A stretch of DNA of 64,000 nt from Tillus elongatus (Eukaryota > Arthropoda > Insecta > Coleoptera > Cleridae): contig OZ023262.1 of assembly GCA_964006375.1 (NCBI GenBank), forward strand, positions 195,239,907-195,303,906, given 5' to 3'. Shown here in pieces: positions 39,446 through 51,885 of this stretch; the first letter of the stretch is position 1; each line of letters starts with the position of its first letter. The notes below the pieces were generated by a model. The model was not told where the DNA came from, searched no databases, and was given only the letters and a program-made list of their open reading frames with translations. The position numbers and the translations under genes are program-made.

Positions 39446-39980
39446 GATATAATGCGCAGTTTCACAAAGCAGGATTAATTATTGAACAACCTCCGACAAC
39501 AAATCACAGACTATAATTTGGTTTTTTTGCCATGACAACCAAATATTTTAAGCTGTGATTGGTTGTATTAGGCAATCAAAGACCGACATTAAAATACCGA
39601 GGTATTGGGCAATGATTAACCAACCGTCTGTCAAATAGTTAATCGAACTTTGTGAAACGGGACACAAGCCTTTTAATTAAATCTTGGAGTATGTCGACCC
39701 CAGACGTATTGACGTTTATAAATTTGATAAATGTAATTATTTCCAAAACACTAAAGTCTCTACGTATGGGGACTGTTATGTAAACCTTGAAGGAGAGGAC
39801 ATGCCCTTCACTTTTGGAACATAAAACATAGAAGGTTCTATTTGAAACAATTGAGTTACAGCGGTCTGTAATTTTCGAATTTTAGCCACTATCTGAGAGT
39901 GCATGTATATGGTATCTATATTTTTTCATGGGCCATCCCGGTCTGTTGGTAAAAATGTCGCTTCACAATTTTTATATATG
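39446..39980. other. Non-coding stretch entering repeats C/B
   Basis: No gene. From about 39760 the sequence resembles repeat C/B interior (TCTATTTGAAACAATTGAGT, matching 24770). Confidence 0.5.
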
Positions 39981-40890
<910 letters not shown>

Positions 40891-41164
40891 TATTGTCTAT
40901 GCATTGTACTTCAAAAGCCCGGGAATGTTCTTGTATTTTAAAAACCGCTTAAAGGAAAAAATTGTACGAATGAAAATCAACTAAGAAAGCAACTTCTATT
41001 AAGTTATATTGACCGAAATATTGTGATCAATTTGTTCACCATTTTAGATACAACGTTGTGAACAGATTCATCTTGATATAAATCATACGACTTAGTTAGT
41101 AAATCACAGGCTGTCCTCCCTAATTTTCACGGTTCAAATTTCTGTAAAAAGTTTAAAAAAATAC
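40891..41164. other. Non-coding stretch before a PLE
   Basis: No recognisable feature. Confidence 0.45.
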
Positions 41165-42720
41165 TTTTTTAGATTTTCATTTTTTCTAATCAAATGAAGA
41201 TAGTTAAGCGACTGCGAGAGATGGGTTATTTTAAGGTTGAGGCAGATAAAGGTAATTAGATTGTGATTTTGAACAAAAAAGGTTATAAAGATGGAGTGAA
41301 TAAGGAAGGCAATAGAGACAGGACCGTATAAAAAAACTATATAAAACCCTCCCACCAAAAATGATTACTGATGTTAAAAATAGTTTAAAGGATTGTCACA
41401 ATCTTATCATAAAAGATTTTAGTAGATTTTATAGATTTTAGTCCAAAAGTTCCCAAAAGCTTGCCTGCTAAACAAAAGAGTTTTTCAGTGTCAAATTCGC
41501 TTAAATTTATTAATAAAGTTAAAGATGTTAAATTTGTGGAAGGCGAGGGCTTGATGTCATCTGATGTAGCCCCTTTGTTTCCTAGCGTGCCCACGAAACA
41601 AACGCTAACGTATTTAGAACAATTGTTGAAATTGAACAACAAAAGTGAAGAGGTTTGCAAAGAATGTTTAACTTTAACAAACCGTAGACAGCAAAGTATC
41701 TTTTAATTTAAAAAAATGACTTTTTTTTTAATAACCAAGGCACGGTAATGGGCAACCCTCTCTCTCCATTCATTGCGGACCTTTTCATCAAATAAATTTA
41801 GAAAATTAAAGTGAGTATTTGCCTAAAGTATGGTTTCGTTAGATGGACGATATTATTGCAGTGTTTAACACAATATATGCAAAGTAGATGACTTTATTAA
41901 TAGACTTAACTGTCAATTTGATCAATAAAATTCACCCACGAATTGGAAGTTAACAGTGAACTTCCTTTTCTAGATGTACTAGTTATTGAAAATAATGACT
42001 ATCTTCAATTAGATGTCCACAGGAAGGAAACTACCACTCTAAGTTACATTCCAAATGACTCGCATCATACGTTTACACAAAAAGCGGCGAGTTTAAATTT
42101 CTTAGTAAATACATTAATGAAATTTTGTATAAGTAAAAGTAGATACAATGAAGCGTTAGAGTACATTGAAAACGTGGCTAAATATAACGGATATTCAGAT
42201 TGCTTAGTGGAAAAATTAATCAATAGACACACAACAAAGAAAATGTTAGCGGAATCCACGATATTTAGGAAAGATAAAATATAAAAAAAAGTAAGTTTGT
42301 CTTCCATTTGAACCGCGTATCACAAGGGATCTCGAGAGCATTTTTAAGAACGCTGATTTGCAGCTAACTTTTTCGACAAATTTTTTTTTTTACTGTAAGG
42401 TTATACGAAAGATAAAGATAAAGGCACTGAAATTCCGGGTATCTATTAGATAAGTTGTGGAGATTATAATCTCAAATCCGCTGGGCAGACTAAATGAACA
42501 ATTCAAACCAGATTCAATGAGCATCTGGCACAGTTGAAATAAGGTAGTGAAGACAAGTCATGCGTGGCACAACATATTTGGGATGATAATCTTATGAAAA
42601 ATATTTGACAACCAGCGACGTTAGATGCGTATGAGCGTATTTATATTTCTAACGCAATAAAAAATAAAAGTTCCTTAAATCGAGCTCCGCCATTGATTTA
42701 TAGCCCTTTCTTTACATTCC
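41165..42720 (+). pseudogene. Penelope-like element: reverse transcriptase and GIY-YIG nuclease, decayed
   Basis: In order: N-terminus (KIVKRLREMGYFKVEADKGN, 41199); reverse-transcriptase motifs LMSSDVAPLFPSVPTKQTL (41550), TVMGNPLSPFIADLF (41741) and MDDIIAVF (41843, the DD catalytic pair); ELPFLDVLVIENNDYLQLDV (41955); SHHTFTQKAASL; and then IPGIY, GDYNLKSAGQTK and RFNEHLAQLK (42430-42545), the GIY-YIG nuclease. Gly replaces... the usual Tyr-Ile of YIG reads SAG here. At least six stops or frameshifts. It belongs to the same family as 9461-9851. A terminal repeat follows at 42786. Confidence 0.87.
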
Positions 42721-42785
42721 GTCTTTGACATAGAATATATTCCGAAACTTGGCAGGTAAAGTGATGTTTAGTTGTAAGTAGTTTA

Positions 42786-42900
42786 GAATTTTTCATCCTC
42801 TAATGACCCTAACTTTAGTAGTGAAACGATCGTCATGTCGTTAAAAAAGATGTGTTGTGGTGATTTGGGTTCTCCAAGTGTACTTATCGGTCTATGAAAA
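42786..42900 (+). repeat. PLE terminal repeat with hammerhead-like core
   Basis: TTTTCATCCTCTAATGACCC, GTAGTGAAACGATCGTCATG and GTGGTGATTTGGGTTCTCC. The CTGATGA core is mutated to CTAATGA. It follows the PLE coding remnant by ~70 bp. Confidence 0.75.
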
Positions 42901-43183
42901 TTTATCTTTCTAGCAACTTTTTGTGATTTTTGATTGTAACCTCCTGTGGTTATGATTTCCATTGATTGTTTTTTAAACAGATAGTTGTCGTCGGTCCATG
43001 TAATGAATTAAAAATGGTCATATTTTCTTATTTCTAGGTTGTTCGCATAACCTCTGTTATGAATACGCCTGTCTTACGTACACAGCGAGACTTTGTATGC
43101 CTCTCGGGATTTATTGGTTATTCTGACTTTTATCAAGTCAACATATTATCCTGTTAGAAAAAACGACTTAACTTTAAAAAGTC

Positions 43184-43490
43184 TGGACACAGCAAGTGCG
43201 TTATGGTAGCGAATTTACATAAAAATATTTTTAATACAAATATGTTTTTTTTAAGAAAGCAGGCATCAAATTTGGTTACCTGTATAACCTATATAGTAGA
43301 AACAATGTGTCATGTTTCATCAAAATAACTTTATTGTTTCAAAATGTACAAAAATTTTCCCGAAAGTAAACTTAAATTGTTTCCGAAAAAACTGGTTTCT
43401 TGGTTAATAGCAAATTGAGCTATTTAAATTTGAAGCATTTAATGAAAATTTGCTACCATAACGCACTTGCTGCGTCCCGAATTTCTTTTC
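43184..43490. mobile_element. Repeat C, complete MITE-like copy
   Basis: Ends: GTCTGGACACAGCAAGTGCG at left, CGCACTTGCTGCGTCCCGAA at right. Interior TATAACCTATATAGTAGAAA. It joins B on its right side. Confidence 0.85.
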
Positions 43491-44315
43491 TTACAAAGAT
43501 GTTATATATTTCGATGAAAAATGCAAAAATGCAATAACATAAGGCGTGTTCGTTTAAAAAAAATTTGAATCACCAACGATTTATGGGCCACCCTGTGATT
43601 GTAGAAATATTTTTTAAGATGTAGCTCAAGACACCCTATAATTAATGTATACAATTTTTTTTCGTATCTTGCATAATAACGGATATATTGAGTTTTAAAG
43701 ATTTTTTTACGAAGATTCGACAAAAATGATATACCATTAACCGATAAACTCTATAACCAACACTACTGCCAAAGCATTAGAGAAAGGGTCTATTTGAAAT
43801 TCATTTCAAATAGACCCTATTTGAAATGAATTTTTGGGAATATTTTAGTAGAATGAAGGACAATGACGATTAAAACTAAGACTTCAGGCTTTGTAAATCA
43901 TTCTTCTTGAGATATTTTCCTTCCATAGCTCATATTAGTTTCAGGTTCATTGCCTAAATATTACCAAATTTGACGTTTTAAATCGCGACTTTGACGTTTT
44001 GAGGAAAACCCAAATTTATTTTTCTTTAAATACCTGTAACTTTTTCGTCCTTTAACCTGCATGGCTAAATTTTGGTAGGTAACTTACCTATAATGATGTA
44101 AATCCGCGTACCAAATTTGGTTGCCCTTTCTTTGTTAATTCCGGAGATATAAATTTTTTTCGAAAGAAAATACAAAAAATTCCGGGAAAACCTCGGCGGG
44201 TTATCCTGGATAACGAACTTATCCAAGCCACTTGCGAAAGGAAGGTACTCAGTATATTATTTTTTTAGTTAGAGGTGTGACACATAAATATATAGATATA
44301 TAAATAAATAAATAA

Positions 44316-44320
<5 letters not shown>
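43491..44320 (-). repeat. Repeats B and A long arm (composite unit)
   Basis: B (AAATGCAATAACATAAGGCG, CACCCTATAATTAATG) runs to ~43700. The A long arm follows (AGAGAAAGGGTCTATTTG, TACCAAATTTGGTTGCCC), ending at GAGGTGTGACACATAAATA. With C (left) and the A short arm (right) it forms the full C-B-A-(TA)n-A composite of 43184-44520, the mirror image of 55700-56905. Confidence 0.82.

Positions 44321-44372
<52 letters not shown>
44321..44372. repeat. (TA)n microsatellite, 52 bp, within repeat A
   Basis: Preceded by an (AAAT)5-like run; standard repeat A position. Confidence 0.97.
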
Positions 44373-44376
<4 letters not shown>

Positions 44377-44520
44377 CATATAAAGTCTGAAACCGACCTC
44401 GGAGTTGGGTTACAGGGGTCCTAAATAGCGCTTATTTGAAGAAGTTTTTTCAAAATTCAAAAGTCGAGATCTCCTCATTAGTGATTTTTTTTTAAAGAAA
44501 ATTCACTAAAAGCTCAAATC
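44373..44520 (-). repeat. Repeat A short arm
   Basis: TGAAACCGACCTCGGAGTTG, AAGTCGAGATCTCCTCATTA and AAGAAAATTCACTAAAAG. Confidence 0.8.
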
Positions 44521-44682
44521 AAATAAAACAAATAGCGTTAGCAATTATCATAGTCTGCGGCATTATGTTACTTCAACAAAGCAATTACATTTTTTAACGA
44601 TGATCAATCCAAAATAATTTAAAGAAATGTCATTTGTTCTTTAGGGTGTCAAAACTGGTTAATGAATTTCCCAAGATAACTT

Positions 44683-44686
44683 ACCT
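44683..44686 (-). promoter_or_regulatory. 5' splice site of CASK exon (GAG|gtaagt)
   Basis: The minus strand reads TTGCTAGAG|gtaagttat, a consensus donor after the last codon of the first L27 exon. Confidence 0.88.
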
Positions 44687-44803
44687 CTAGCAAAAGATGA
44701 AGGTGCGTATCTTCTAGGAGGGCTAATAAGTGAGCACGTTCTTGTGGTTGAGATTCTTGAAGGCAATAGATGTCGTCTAGCGAATCTAAAATGGTGGCCA
44801 CAG
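44685..44803 (-). CDS. CASK: CASK exon encoding most of the first L27 domain
   Basis: A 119-bp exon after the acceptor GTCATTTTCAG, ending GAG|gtaagt. It starts in phase 1 (CT completes an Ala codon) and ends in phase 0. It reads AVATILDSLDDIYCLQESQP, QERAHLLALLEDTHLHLLLE. The family pattern is A-V-x-x-(V/I)-L-D-S-L-(E/D)-(E/D)-I...H-L-H-x-L-L-(D/E), the first L27 helix bundle of CASK, used for SAP97/Dlg-type partner binding. It joins directly to LYDKI at 19088. The preceding kinase-domain exons were not found up to base 64000 and must lie further upstream. Confidence 0.92.
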
Positions 44804-44867
44804 CTGAAAATGACAACATATATGTATTTTGGAACTTTAGGTTATAGTTAATGAGAATAACGTATAC

Positions 44868-46370
44868 AGTGTGGAACAATATTATCTCAGTTATTGTGCA
44901 TATTTAAAAAATATCCCGAAACATGTCCATTTTAAATTAAAAACTTCGCCCCTACATTCAACGCCATATTTAAATAGGCAGTAGAGGCTTGTTATACCTC
45001 GTTTGAAAGATATCTTCATTTTATATTGCAGAATTTAACAGTAAAAGAAGACATTCATCTGGTTGACGCACTTCGCTACAATACACTAGAGAATAAATAA
45101 CTAATCGCATTTCATTTTTAATTTTGAGAAAGCAGCAAAAACATTTTGATTGGCCTTTTTGGACGGTATCAGTTAAAAAGAAGGCATAACAAGTTATCAA
45201 CATTTGTCATAGTTGGCAATGCTAGCTTTGTCGTAAACGCCTGTTTTAAGAAAAATTTCCCGATTTGCCGCCTATATCCCAAGGGCCAATTAGTTTTATT
45301 TTTTAGGGAATTTTGACTTTGAGAACGGGCTCATCTAGTCGCTCTCAATCCTTAAAAGTTAACCTGCTGGATTTGACCTTGCTCTTTACAACAGCAAAAC
45401 CTGGGGTGTGAATATTAATCTAACAAGCTCATATTTTTCACTTATTTCCTTTATGTTCCTTTAAAATATCTGTTTACTAAAAATAAGTATTAAAATTAAA
45501 ACTATGTGTAGGCTGGATTAGTAAAATTGAAAAGCAATTTTGCGAGGTTGGGCATGTAAGTGCCTTTTAATACACTAAGTAATGATACCAAATTAGATGT
45601 AATGATTGCTTGTGAGGAAAACCCACATAATTCGAGTCGACGAGCAGCCACAACATTAGATGTTAGCCGTTCATCGATTATTCGAATATTAAAATAAAAT
45701 AAAATGCACTCCCATAAATTGATAAAAACTCAGGAGCTCAAGAAAGCCGAGTTTGTTAGAAGAACGTCTTTTTGTGAACAAATGATTGATAACAATCAGA
45801 ACATGTTTTCTTTTCTGAGCGCCGTTTTACACTTCACGGCCATGCGTCAATATTTTCTCTTATCATCTAAAGAAAATCCACACTGGATGAGAGAAGACCA
45901 TACGCAATACACTGAAGAGGTTAACGTTTGAGCAGGAATAGTTGGAAACCATGTCATTGGTTCCTTTTTCGTTATGGCAACTTAGACGGTGATAATTATT
46001 TAGCACTGCTCCAAAATAATAGCATGCCAACTTTGGCAAACTTTTGTCCTGATCGAGAAAACCCGCAAGTTCCAGCGAATGTGATATGGTGCCAACAGGA
46101 TGGAGCACCAGCACATTACCAAATCAATCTCCGGCAGTACCTCGACCTAATATTTCCAAATCGGTGGATAGGAAGACGAGGATCATTAGAATAACGAGCA
46201 CGATCGCCCAATCTTACGCTATTAGACTTCTTTTGGAGATATGTGAAAAATATTGTACACGAAAATAAACCACGAGATTGAACTCAATTAAGAAAAAGAA
46301 TAACGACGTTCAAGGCATACATTTTGTACATTTTCTACCTTAAGGTTGATGTGTTTCCTTTTTTAGTGAA
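44868..46370 (+). mobile_element. DD41D element, left TIR and transposase, right end lost
   Basis: The left end CAGTGTGGAACAATATTATC, then AGTTATTGTGCATATTT, matches the TIRs of 29924-32067 (same family). A broken plus-strand transposase follows. The right TIR is missing; repeat A begins at 46371 in its place. Confidence 0.75.
45560..46320 (+). pseudogene. DD41D transposase, frameshifted and internally deleted
   Basis: Begins LSNDTKLDVMIACEENP, then RRAATTLDVSRSSIIRILK (helix-turn-helix), KLIKTQELKKAEFVRR, ENPHWMREDHTQY, ANVIWCQQDGAPAHYQ and PNRWIGRRGSLE. After a stop it continues RARSPNLTLLDFF. The second and third catalytic Asp are 41 residues apart. The first (FSDE-type) motif is deleted between FLSAVL and TLHGH near 45825. 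Several frameshifts and stops. In a potential intact element it would be the transposase. Confidence 0.85.
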
Positions 46371-46960
46371 TTTTCTTTTAAAAAATTCACTGAGATCCCG
46401 ACTTTTTAATATAAAAAAGAATTCATTAAATGCGCGCTAATTAGGCCCCTAGAACACATATCCGGGGTCAGTTTGAATTTTTATATGTTGGCGAGTACCT
46501 TCCGTTTGCAAGTGGCTTGAATAAGTTTGTTACCCAGGAAAATCGGCCCAGGTTTTCCCGGAAAATTTTGTGTTTTCTTTAAAAAAAAAAAGTATATCTC
46601 CGGAAATAACGAAGTAAGGGCAACCAAATTTGGTACGCGTGTTTGTATTATAGAGAGTGAACCAAAATTTAGGTCTCTACGTTTAAAGACAAAAAAGTTA
46701 CGGGCAGTTAAAGAAAAACAAAGGAGTTTTCCTCAAAACGTCAAACTCGCAATTTGAAACGTCAAAATTAGCAATGTTTAGGCAAAGAGTGAAACAAATA
46801 CGGATCGTGAAAAGAAAATGTTGCAAGAACAGTGGTCTGCGAACCCTCAAGTTTCAGATTCAACCCTCAATGCCCTTCATTTTCCTAAAATGTCTACAGA
46901 AAATTCATTTCAAATAGACTTTTTCTCTGATGCTTTGGCTGACGGTTTAGTTAAGTTTTA
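46371..46960 (+). repeat. Repeat A without TA tract
   Basis: Short arm (TTAGTGAATTTTCTTTT, CATATCCGGGGTCAGTTTG) is fused to the long arm (GCGAGTACCTTCCGTTTGC, TCGGCCCAGGTTTTCCCGG), ending near CTTTGGCTGACGGTTTAG. The (TA)n and ~60 bases around it are missing, unlike most copies. Confidence 0.82.
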
Positions 46961-46999
46961 TTTCAACAACACACCACGAGGGCTTACAGCCTGAATATT

Positions 47000-47725
47000 A
47001 TCGTACCGTGTGTGTCGACAAGGAGGAAAAAGGCAACTTGTTAATTCTGGACTTGAAGGTTTGCAGGTTCGGGGGAGTAAGAAAAACCTGTGCCGGCAAG
47101 GAATTCCACAACTAGGAAGTCCTCGAGACAAAAGAGCGGGCATAACAAGATGTTCTATGTCTGGTGACCTGGACAGTAAAAGGGTGCATTCGCTCTGTTC
47201 CCCTGGTAGATCTGTTGGGGGCAGTAGGTGGAGGAATTATGGAAGAAAACTCCTCTGAGCAGTGCCCGTGCAGATATCTATAAAAGAGAAAGAGAGAGAG
47301 GTCACCAACGGCACGTCGGTGGGCAAGGGATGGCAGCATTTAGGTGAGGGTAGGGTCACCGATGAGACGTATAGCTCTCTTCTGAATGGAGTCCAGGATG
47401 GCGAGTGTAGAAGCGGCAGCAGCACCCCAGATGTGAGAGCAGTATTCGACGTTTGGTTTTATTTGTGAAGTATATAAGGTATAGAGATTGGCTGGTGAAA
47501 AGTATTTGCGAGCCCGGAAGAGGAAACCTAATTTCTTAGCAGCCGCTTCTGCAATTGATGTGACATGTTGGTGCCAATTGAGATTTCGATTCACAGAAAT
47601 GTGAAAAGGACTCATTACTTTGAATAACTTGGTTGTTCATTGTGATGGGTCTAGGACTGGTGTATCTCTCATGAGAAAGAAAGCAAGACTGTGATTTGGT
47701 GGGGTTATAAGAAAGTACAAAAGAG
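47000..47725 (-). pseudogene. LINE ORF2 C-terminal region
   Basis: The minus strand reads KSQSCFLSHERYTSPRPITM, after a frameshift VNRNLNWHQHVTSIAEAAAK, KLGFLFRARKYF, VEYCSHIWGAAAASTLAILD and AIRLIGDPTLT. An in-frame stop follows, then LAHRRAVGDLSLFLFYR, HGHCSEEF, another stop, and LWNSLPAQVF to a final stop near 46999. This is the conserved region after the reverse transcriptase of Jockey-group LINEs. Only one frameshift and two stops break it, so it is fairly young. The 5' part is missing, as is usual for truncated LINE insertions. Confidence 0.87.
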
Positions 47726-48037
47726 AAACTAAAAAAGAGAGTCCAAGGAACAAAAGAAACTTACCAACCACCCCCAACAGTCACCTTCTAACCAACCCCC
47801 TGTGTCTCATCGAAAGACTCCCGTTCTTTCAATTATTAAGCTGGGGAATAGAAAACCACACCAAAAGGCACCTCCGCACAAGTCAATGGGAAGCAGAAAC
47901 CGCTTGCCGGCCGCCGCCACTCCCGAATACCTTATCCCCCATGGCATAACAGTCGTTTTTCCAGAAGTTTACAATTTAAATACGAAGAATAATAAAATTA
48001 AAAATATTTACATATACTGTGAGTTTTACTAAACTAA
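47726..48037. other. Short non-coding stretch between LINE and PLE
   Basis: C/A-rich near 47760-47960 and otherwise featureless; possibly the LINE's flanking target DNA. Confidence 0.4.
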
Positions 48038-48835
48038 TTATTCAATAAAAAACATGAAAAAAAACCTTTTTATAAATTTGAGTGAAGTCGAAAAGTGCCA
48101 AACTGACATATAAAGCCAACTATTGCCTAATTGAATTTGTTTTTTTTTTATCAAGGAAATGTAAATTGGGGTGTGATTTCTAAAATTATTATCTTTCTTT
48201 AAGTTTATTAAATTGTCGTTAAAAGTAATTTCAAATTCTTCTAAAAACATTCTTTTATTACTTAAGGTTTCACAGTGTAAAATAGAAATATCAGTAAAAT
48301 TTATATTGTGGCCAGTGTCGAGATTATGTTCTGACAGAGCACAAGTTCTTTTTTGTAAACGTATGTCACTTTTGTGCTGTGTTATTCTATCTTTAAGGAC
48401 TCTGCTTGTTTGGCCAATGTATCTTAAACTAGAATTATTACATGGAATACAATATACCACTACAGACACTTTGGAAATTTTATCCTTACTTTTGAGTTTA
48501 CTGAAAATGTTATTAATTGTTTTTGAATATCGAAACGTTATTTTAAAATTGGTTTCATCTTTAAATACAAACTTTAACCTATTGGAAATACTTTTAATGT
48601 ATGGGATTGATATGTAAAAAAAGTTAGATGTTTCCGAACTCGAAATTATATGGGTGTTATGTCTGTCAGATAAATTTGATACTGTTTGTAGAAAGTGTCT
48701 TGTATTGTACAGGTGATTGTTTGAACAATTGTATAAAAGTTTATTAAGTGGTTTGGGAGGATAAGAGTTGTTAACAAAAATATTGAAAAGTTTTCTTAAA
48801 TTTTTTTCGTGTAAAGAAGGATGGAATATCTTTCA
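48038..48835 (-). pseudogene. PLE linker and GIY-YIG endonuclease, open frame
   Basis: This minus-strand frame stays open from about 48835: FHPSLHEKNLRKLFNIFV, YPPKPLNKLLYN, FYISIPYIKSISNRLKFVF, KDKISKVSVVVYCIPC, LRYIGQTSRVLKDRITQHK, LSEHNLDTGHNI and FLEEFEITF. VVYCIPC...RYIG is the GIY-YIG nuclease core; the Arg, His and Glu that follow are the other catalytic positions of the family. It nicks target DNA for PLE integration. With the reverse transcriptase just upstream it is the best preserved PLE segment here. Confidence 0.88.
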
Positions 48836-48886
48836 TATTCTTTTTTTTTAACCTAATCAAATGTTAATTTTAGTTTTAGATAAATG

Positions 48887-49530
48887 TTATGAATGAAAAT
48901 TAATATATCTTTGAGAATTAGATGGCTTTATATACCAATCTAAAATTATGTTGTTATCGTTTGTTCTAATTAATTTTGTATCTAGGAATGGTACACTGTT
49001 ATCTGTTTCCTCTTCTAATGTAAATTTAATAAATTGGTTGTAAGAATTAAAAACATCTAAAATGTGTGTTGTTGAATTAAGAGGAATTCTACAAATAATG
49101 TCAACATATTTTTTTAAAAAGGAATATTGAAATTTAATTTTGGTATACATGTTTCAAGTAAATCATCTTGAACATATTGTGCAATAATTGGAGAGATACA
49201 AGCACCCATTGGAGTTCGAAAAATTTGTTTATAATATGTGTTTTCAAAAACAAAATAGCTTGAGTTAAAAATAAAATGAACTATTTCAAGAAATGTATTT
49301 TTTTGGAATGGATGTTTCTAGAGAATTAGAAACCCATCTTTTCTCAATGCTATCTTCAAAGAGTTGAAGTGGTATGTTAGTAAAAAGTGAAACAATATCA
49401 AGGCTAAGAATTACATAATTATCTGGAATTGTAACATCCTTTATAAAATCTGAACAGTGAAAAGAGTCTCTTATGTAATAATCATTGTTTATATTGTAAG
49501 CTTTTGTTATAATTTCAGTGATTAGTATAG
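48887..49530 (-). pseudogene. PLE reverse transcriptase, frameshifted
   Basis: The minus strand gives VILSLDIVSLFTNIPLQLF (first catalytic Asp), then, after a frameshift near 49290, FRTPMGACISPIIAQYVQDD. A second shift leads to FLKKYVDIICRIP and VPFLDTKLIRTNDNNIILDW. The catalytic YVDD box reads YVDI, losing one of the two Asp, so the enzyme would be dead even without the frameshifts. The N-terminal part is cut off by a TA tract and repeat A at 49537. Its sequence is distinct from the 9.5/41.2-kb PLE family. Confidence 0.87.
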
Positions 49531-49533
49531 CTA

Positions 49534-49536
<3 letters not shown>

Positions 49537-49624
<88 letters not shown>
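49537..49624. repeat. (TA)n microsatellite, 88 bp
   Basis: Perfect TA run between truncated PLE coding sequence and a repeat A short arm. Confidence 0.98.
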
Positions 49625-49627
<3 letters not shown>

Positions 49628-49695
49628 ATATAAAAATTGAAACTGACTGATCTCCTCATTAATCAATTTTTTCTACGAAAACTAACTAAAATGCC
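49625..49695 (-). repeat. Repeat A short arm, internally deleted
   Basis: AAACATATAAAAATTGAAAC, then directly ATCTCCTCATTAATC. Confidence 0.72.
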
Positions 49696-50326
49696 GAGGT
49701 TATAAATATAAAGTCACGTCTTTGGGGTACTAAGAGCGTTCAAAAATAACTATTTTTAAATATAATAGTTTAATTGCTTAGTGTGTTTAAGACATTTTAG
49801 TTAAAGATACCTATATTTTGTAATATAAATGTAAATCACCTAGAAGAAATATGATAAATAGGCAATAAGACTTCAAGACAAAAATTTCCTACCTGGATCA
49901 TTTGAAATGACATTACCACTTAGCTGATAACTGATAATCTTCCACATACACTACACAAGGTCTTTTAACAAACTGTCTAGGCAAATGCTGACACAGAGTG
50001 GGTTAATCAGATAGCACGACTTTTTACCAAATGTTTTATTTGATAAATAAACAGCTATCTCCATGAATTAAAATATTTTCGTTAAACAGACTTGCATAAT
50101 GTATCAATTTATGATAATATACTGCAAAAAAATATATAAAATTTCAATATTCAGGTGACCACTTTTATAGAAACACATTTGAAAGTATATTATAATTTTG
50201 TGTTATCATTTTTTTTAACTAAGTCATGTCTTCCGTGGCCACGACCCAAATAAATTGTGAAACGAGTGGGAGTGCAAGTATTTTTATGAAAAAGGATGAC
50301 ATGGTCCGGTCAGTCATAGTTCGATT
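49696..50326. other. Non-coding stretch
   Basis: No gene or family assigned. Confidence 0.45.
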
Positions 50327-51500
50327 CCCCAGGCACCCCAACTTTATAATTTTAAATGATACCCCCTAGCTTGGGATACATCATTTTAAAGGTATTTAAA
50401 ATCCTAATCCAACGGCGTTCACGAAATTTAAATCCACCTCCAAATTTTGAATTTAGGAGAAAAAAACGTCATCAAATTCAAAATATTAAAAAAATATATT
50501 ATTTAACAGTTTAAGACAAAAACCTACTTTATTAATTGCTCAAACTGCCCTCCGTTGTTAGCTAAGCAATAAAATAGTCGACTGTCGAATTTTTTTCTAA
50601 CATTTGAATGCTTTTATTAGTAATTTTTCTGAGCGTAATGTTGTTGCAAATTTATCCTCGGTGCCATTTGCGGCTATCAATTTTTCTGGTTTTGTTAATA
50701 AACCCAATTGTAGATATTGGGAATATCAAAAGCCACGAGTGTTCGTAGAGGGTCATACACAGTTTCCACAAAAAAAATAATGTCTGGGCGGGAATTCTTG
50801 GAAATGAAATAATAGGCCCTTTGTTTATTGAAGAAAATTTAGCTGGTGATTTGTATTAAAAATTTTTGGAAAATTATATTGACCCACTCATAACAGAGTC
50901 CTTAGAAAACCAAGTTACTGAAGAAGGCAACTCACTGCTGTATGAACAAAATTTGCACTATCAACAGGACGGTGCACCACCACACTATGCCTTACGTGTC
51001 CGCGAGTGGCTTAATGAAAGTTTTCCCGACAAATGGATTGGCAGACGAGGCGCCAGATCTCCGGACTTAACACCACTGGACTTCTTCCTTTGAAGTTATT
51101 TGAAACCAGTTGTGTACCATAACCCTCCACCAGAGAATATTCAGGTTCTAAAAGATAGGATCACCCAAGCTTGCCGACAAATGACTACAGAAACATTTCA
51201 AAACGTTAGACGAGAATTCGTCGATGGACTATTTTATTGTTTAGCTAACAACGGAGGGCACTTTGAGCACTTAATAAAGTAGGTTTTGGTCTTTAATAAA
51301 GTAGGTTTTTGTCTTAAATTATTAAATACATTTTTTAAAAATATTCCGAATTTGATGACGATTTCTTCTTCTACATTCAAAAGTTGCTGGTGGATTTAAA
51401 TTTTATAAACGCCGTTGGATTAGAATTTTAAATACCTTTGAAATGATGTATCTCAAGCTAGGGGGTGTCATTGAAAATTATAAAGTTGGGGTGACTGTGG
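50327..51500 (+). mobile_element. DD41D element with long inverted ends, N-terminus deleted
   Basis: The left end (50327-50620) is an inverted copy of the right end (about 51215-51500). Shared phrases include CCCCAACTTTATAATTTT, CCCCCTAGCTTGGGATACAT and CCAACGGCGTT. The inverted repeat extends into the transposase: the left arm also contains the complement of the C-terminal codons (AACTGCCCTCCGTTGTTAGC). So the left TIR has been replaced by, or extended with, an inverted right end. Confidence 0.8.
50690..51282 (+). pseudogene. DD41D transposase, C-terminal two thirds
   Basis: Plus-strand frame: CRYWEYQKPRVFVEGHTQF, a frameshift, NVWAGILGNEIIGPLFIEEN, a stop, ENYIDPLITESLE, LHYQQDGAPPHYALRVREWL, FPDKWIGRRG, then ARSPDLTPLDFFL. 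Only 36 residues separate the last two catalytic Asp because a 15-bp deletion removed the five residues (normally like PIEWP) after RRG. A TGA (51093) precedes SYLKPVVYHNPPPENIQVLK. The tail ends GGHFEHLIK. The N-terminal DNA-binding part and the first catalytic Asp are gone. Confidence 0.87.
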
Positions 51501-51844
51501 CTTAGGGGGTGAAAGGTAAAATTCCAAAATTACTGTTTTAGAACGTGCCCCTCGAAATCCCAATTGACCTGTTTTTTTTAAAACCAGAGTTCCTTGATAA
51601 AGAATATATTAAGGGTGGCTAGTTTTGAAATCAAAGCACTGTATGTGGTTAACATAGTCTATTAAACATTACAGAGAGCGAGATTACGTTTTTTGCTGCA
51701 ACGGGTCAAGAAGTAGCACAAAAATACTTTTTTAATTTTATGGTTTTTATTTTTCTAGCCTGATTCCAAATAGCAAAATTGGTAATGTTTAAAAAAGAAC
51801 TCTGAAATGAACGCGGGTTGTAGACAACAGATATTGCAAAAACT

Positions 51845-51885
51845 ACGTTATGGTAGCGGATTTTCATAAACAATTTTTTTATACA
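51845..51885 (+). repeat. Repeat C end fragment
   Basis: ACGTTATGGTAGCGGATTTT, truncated. Confidence 0.55.
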
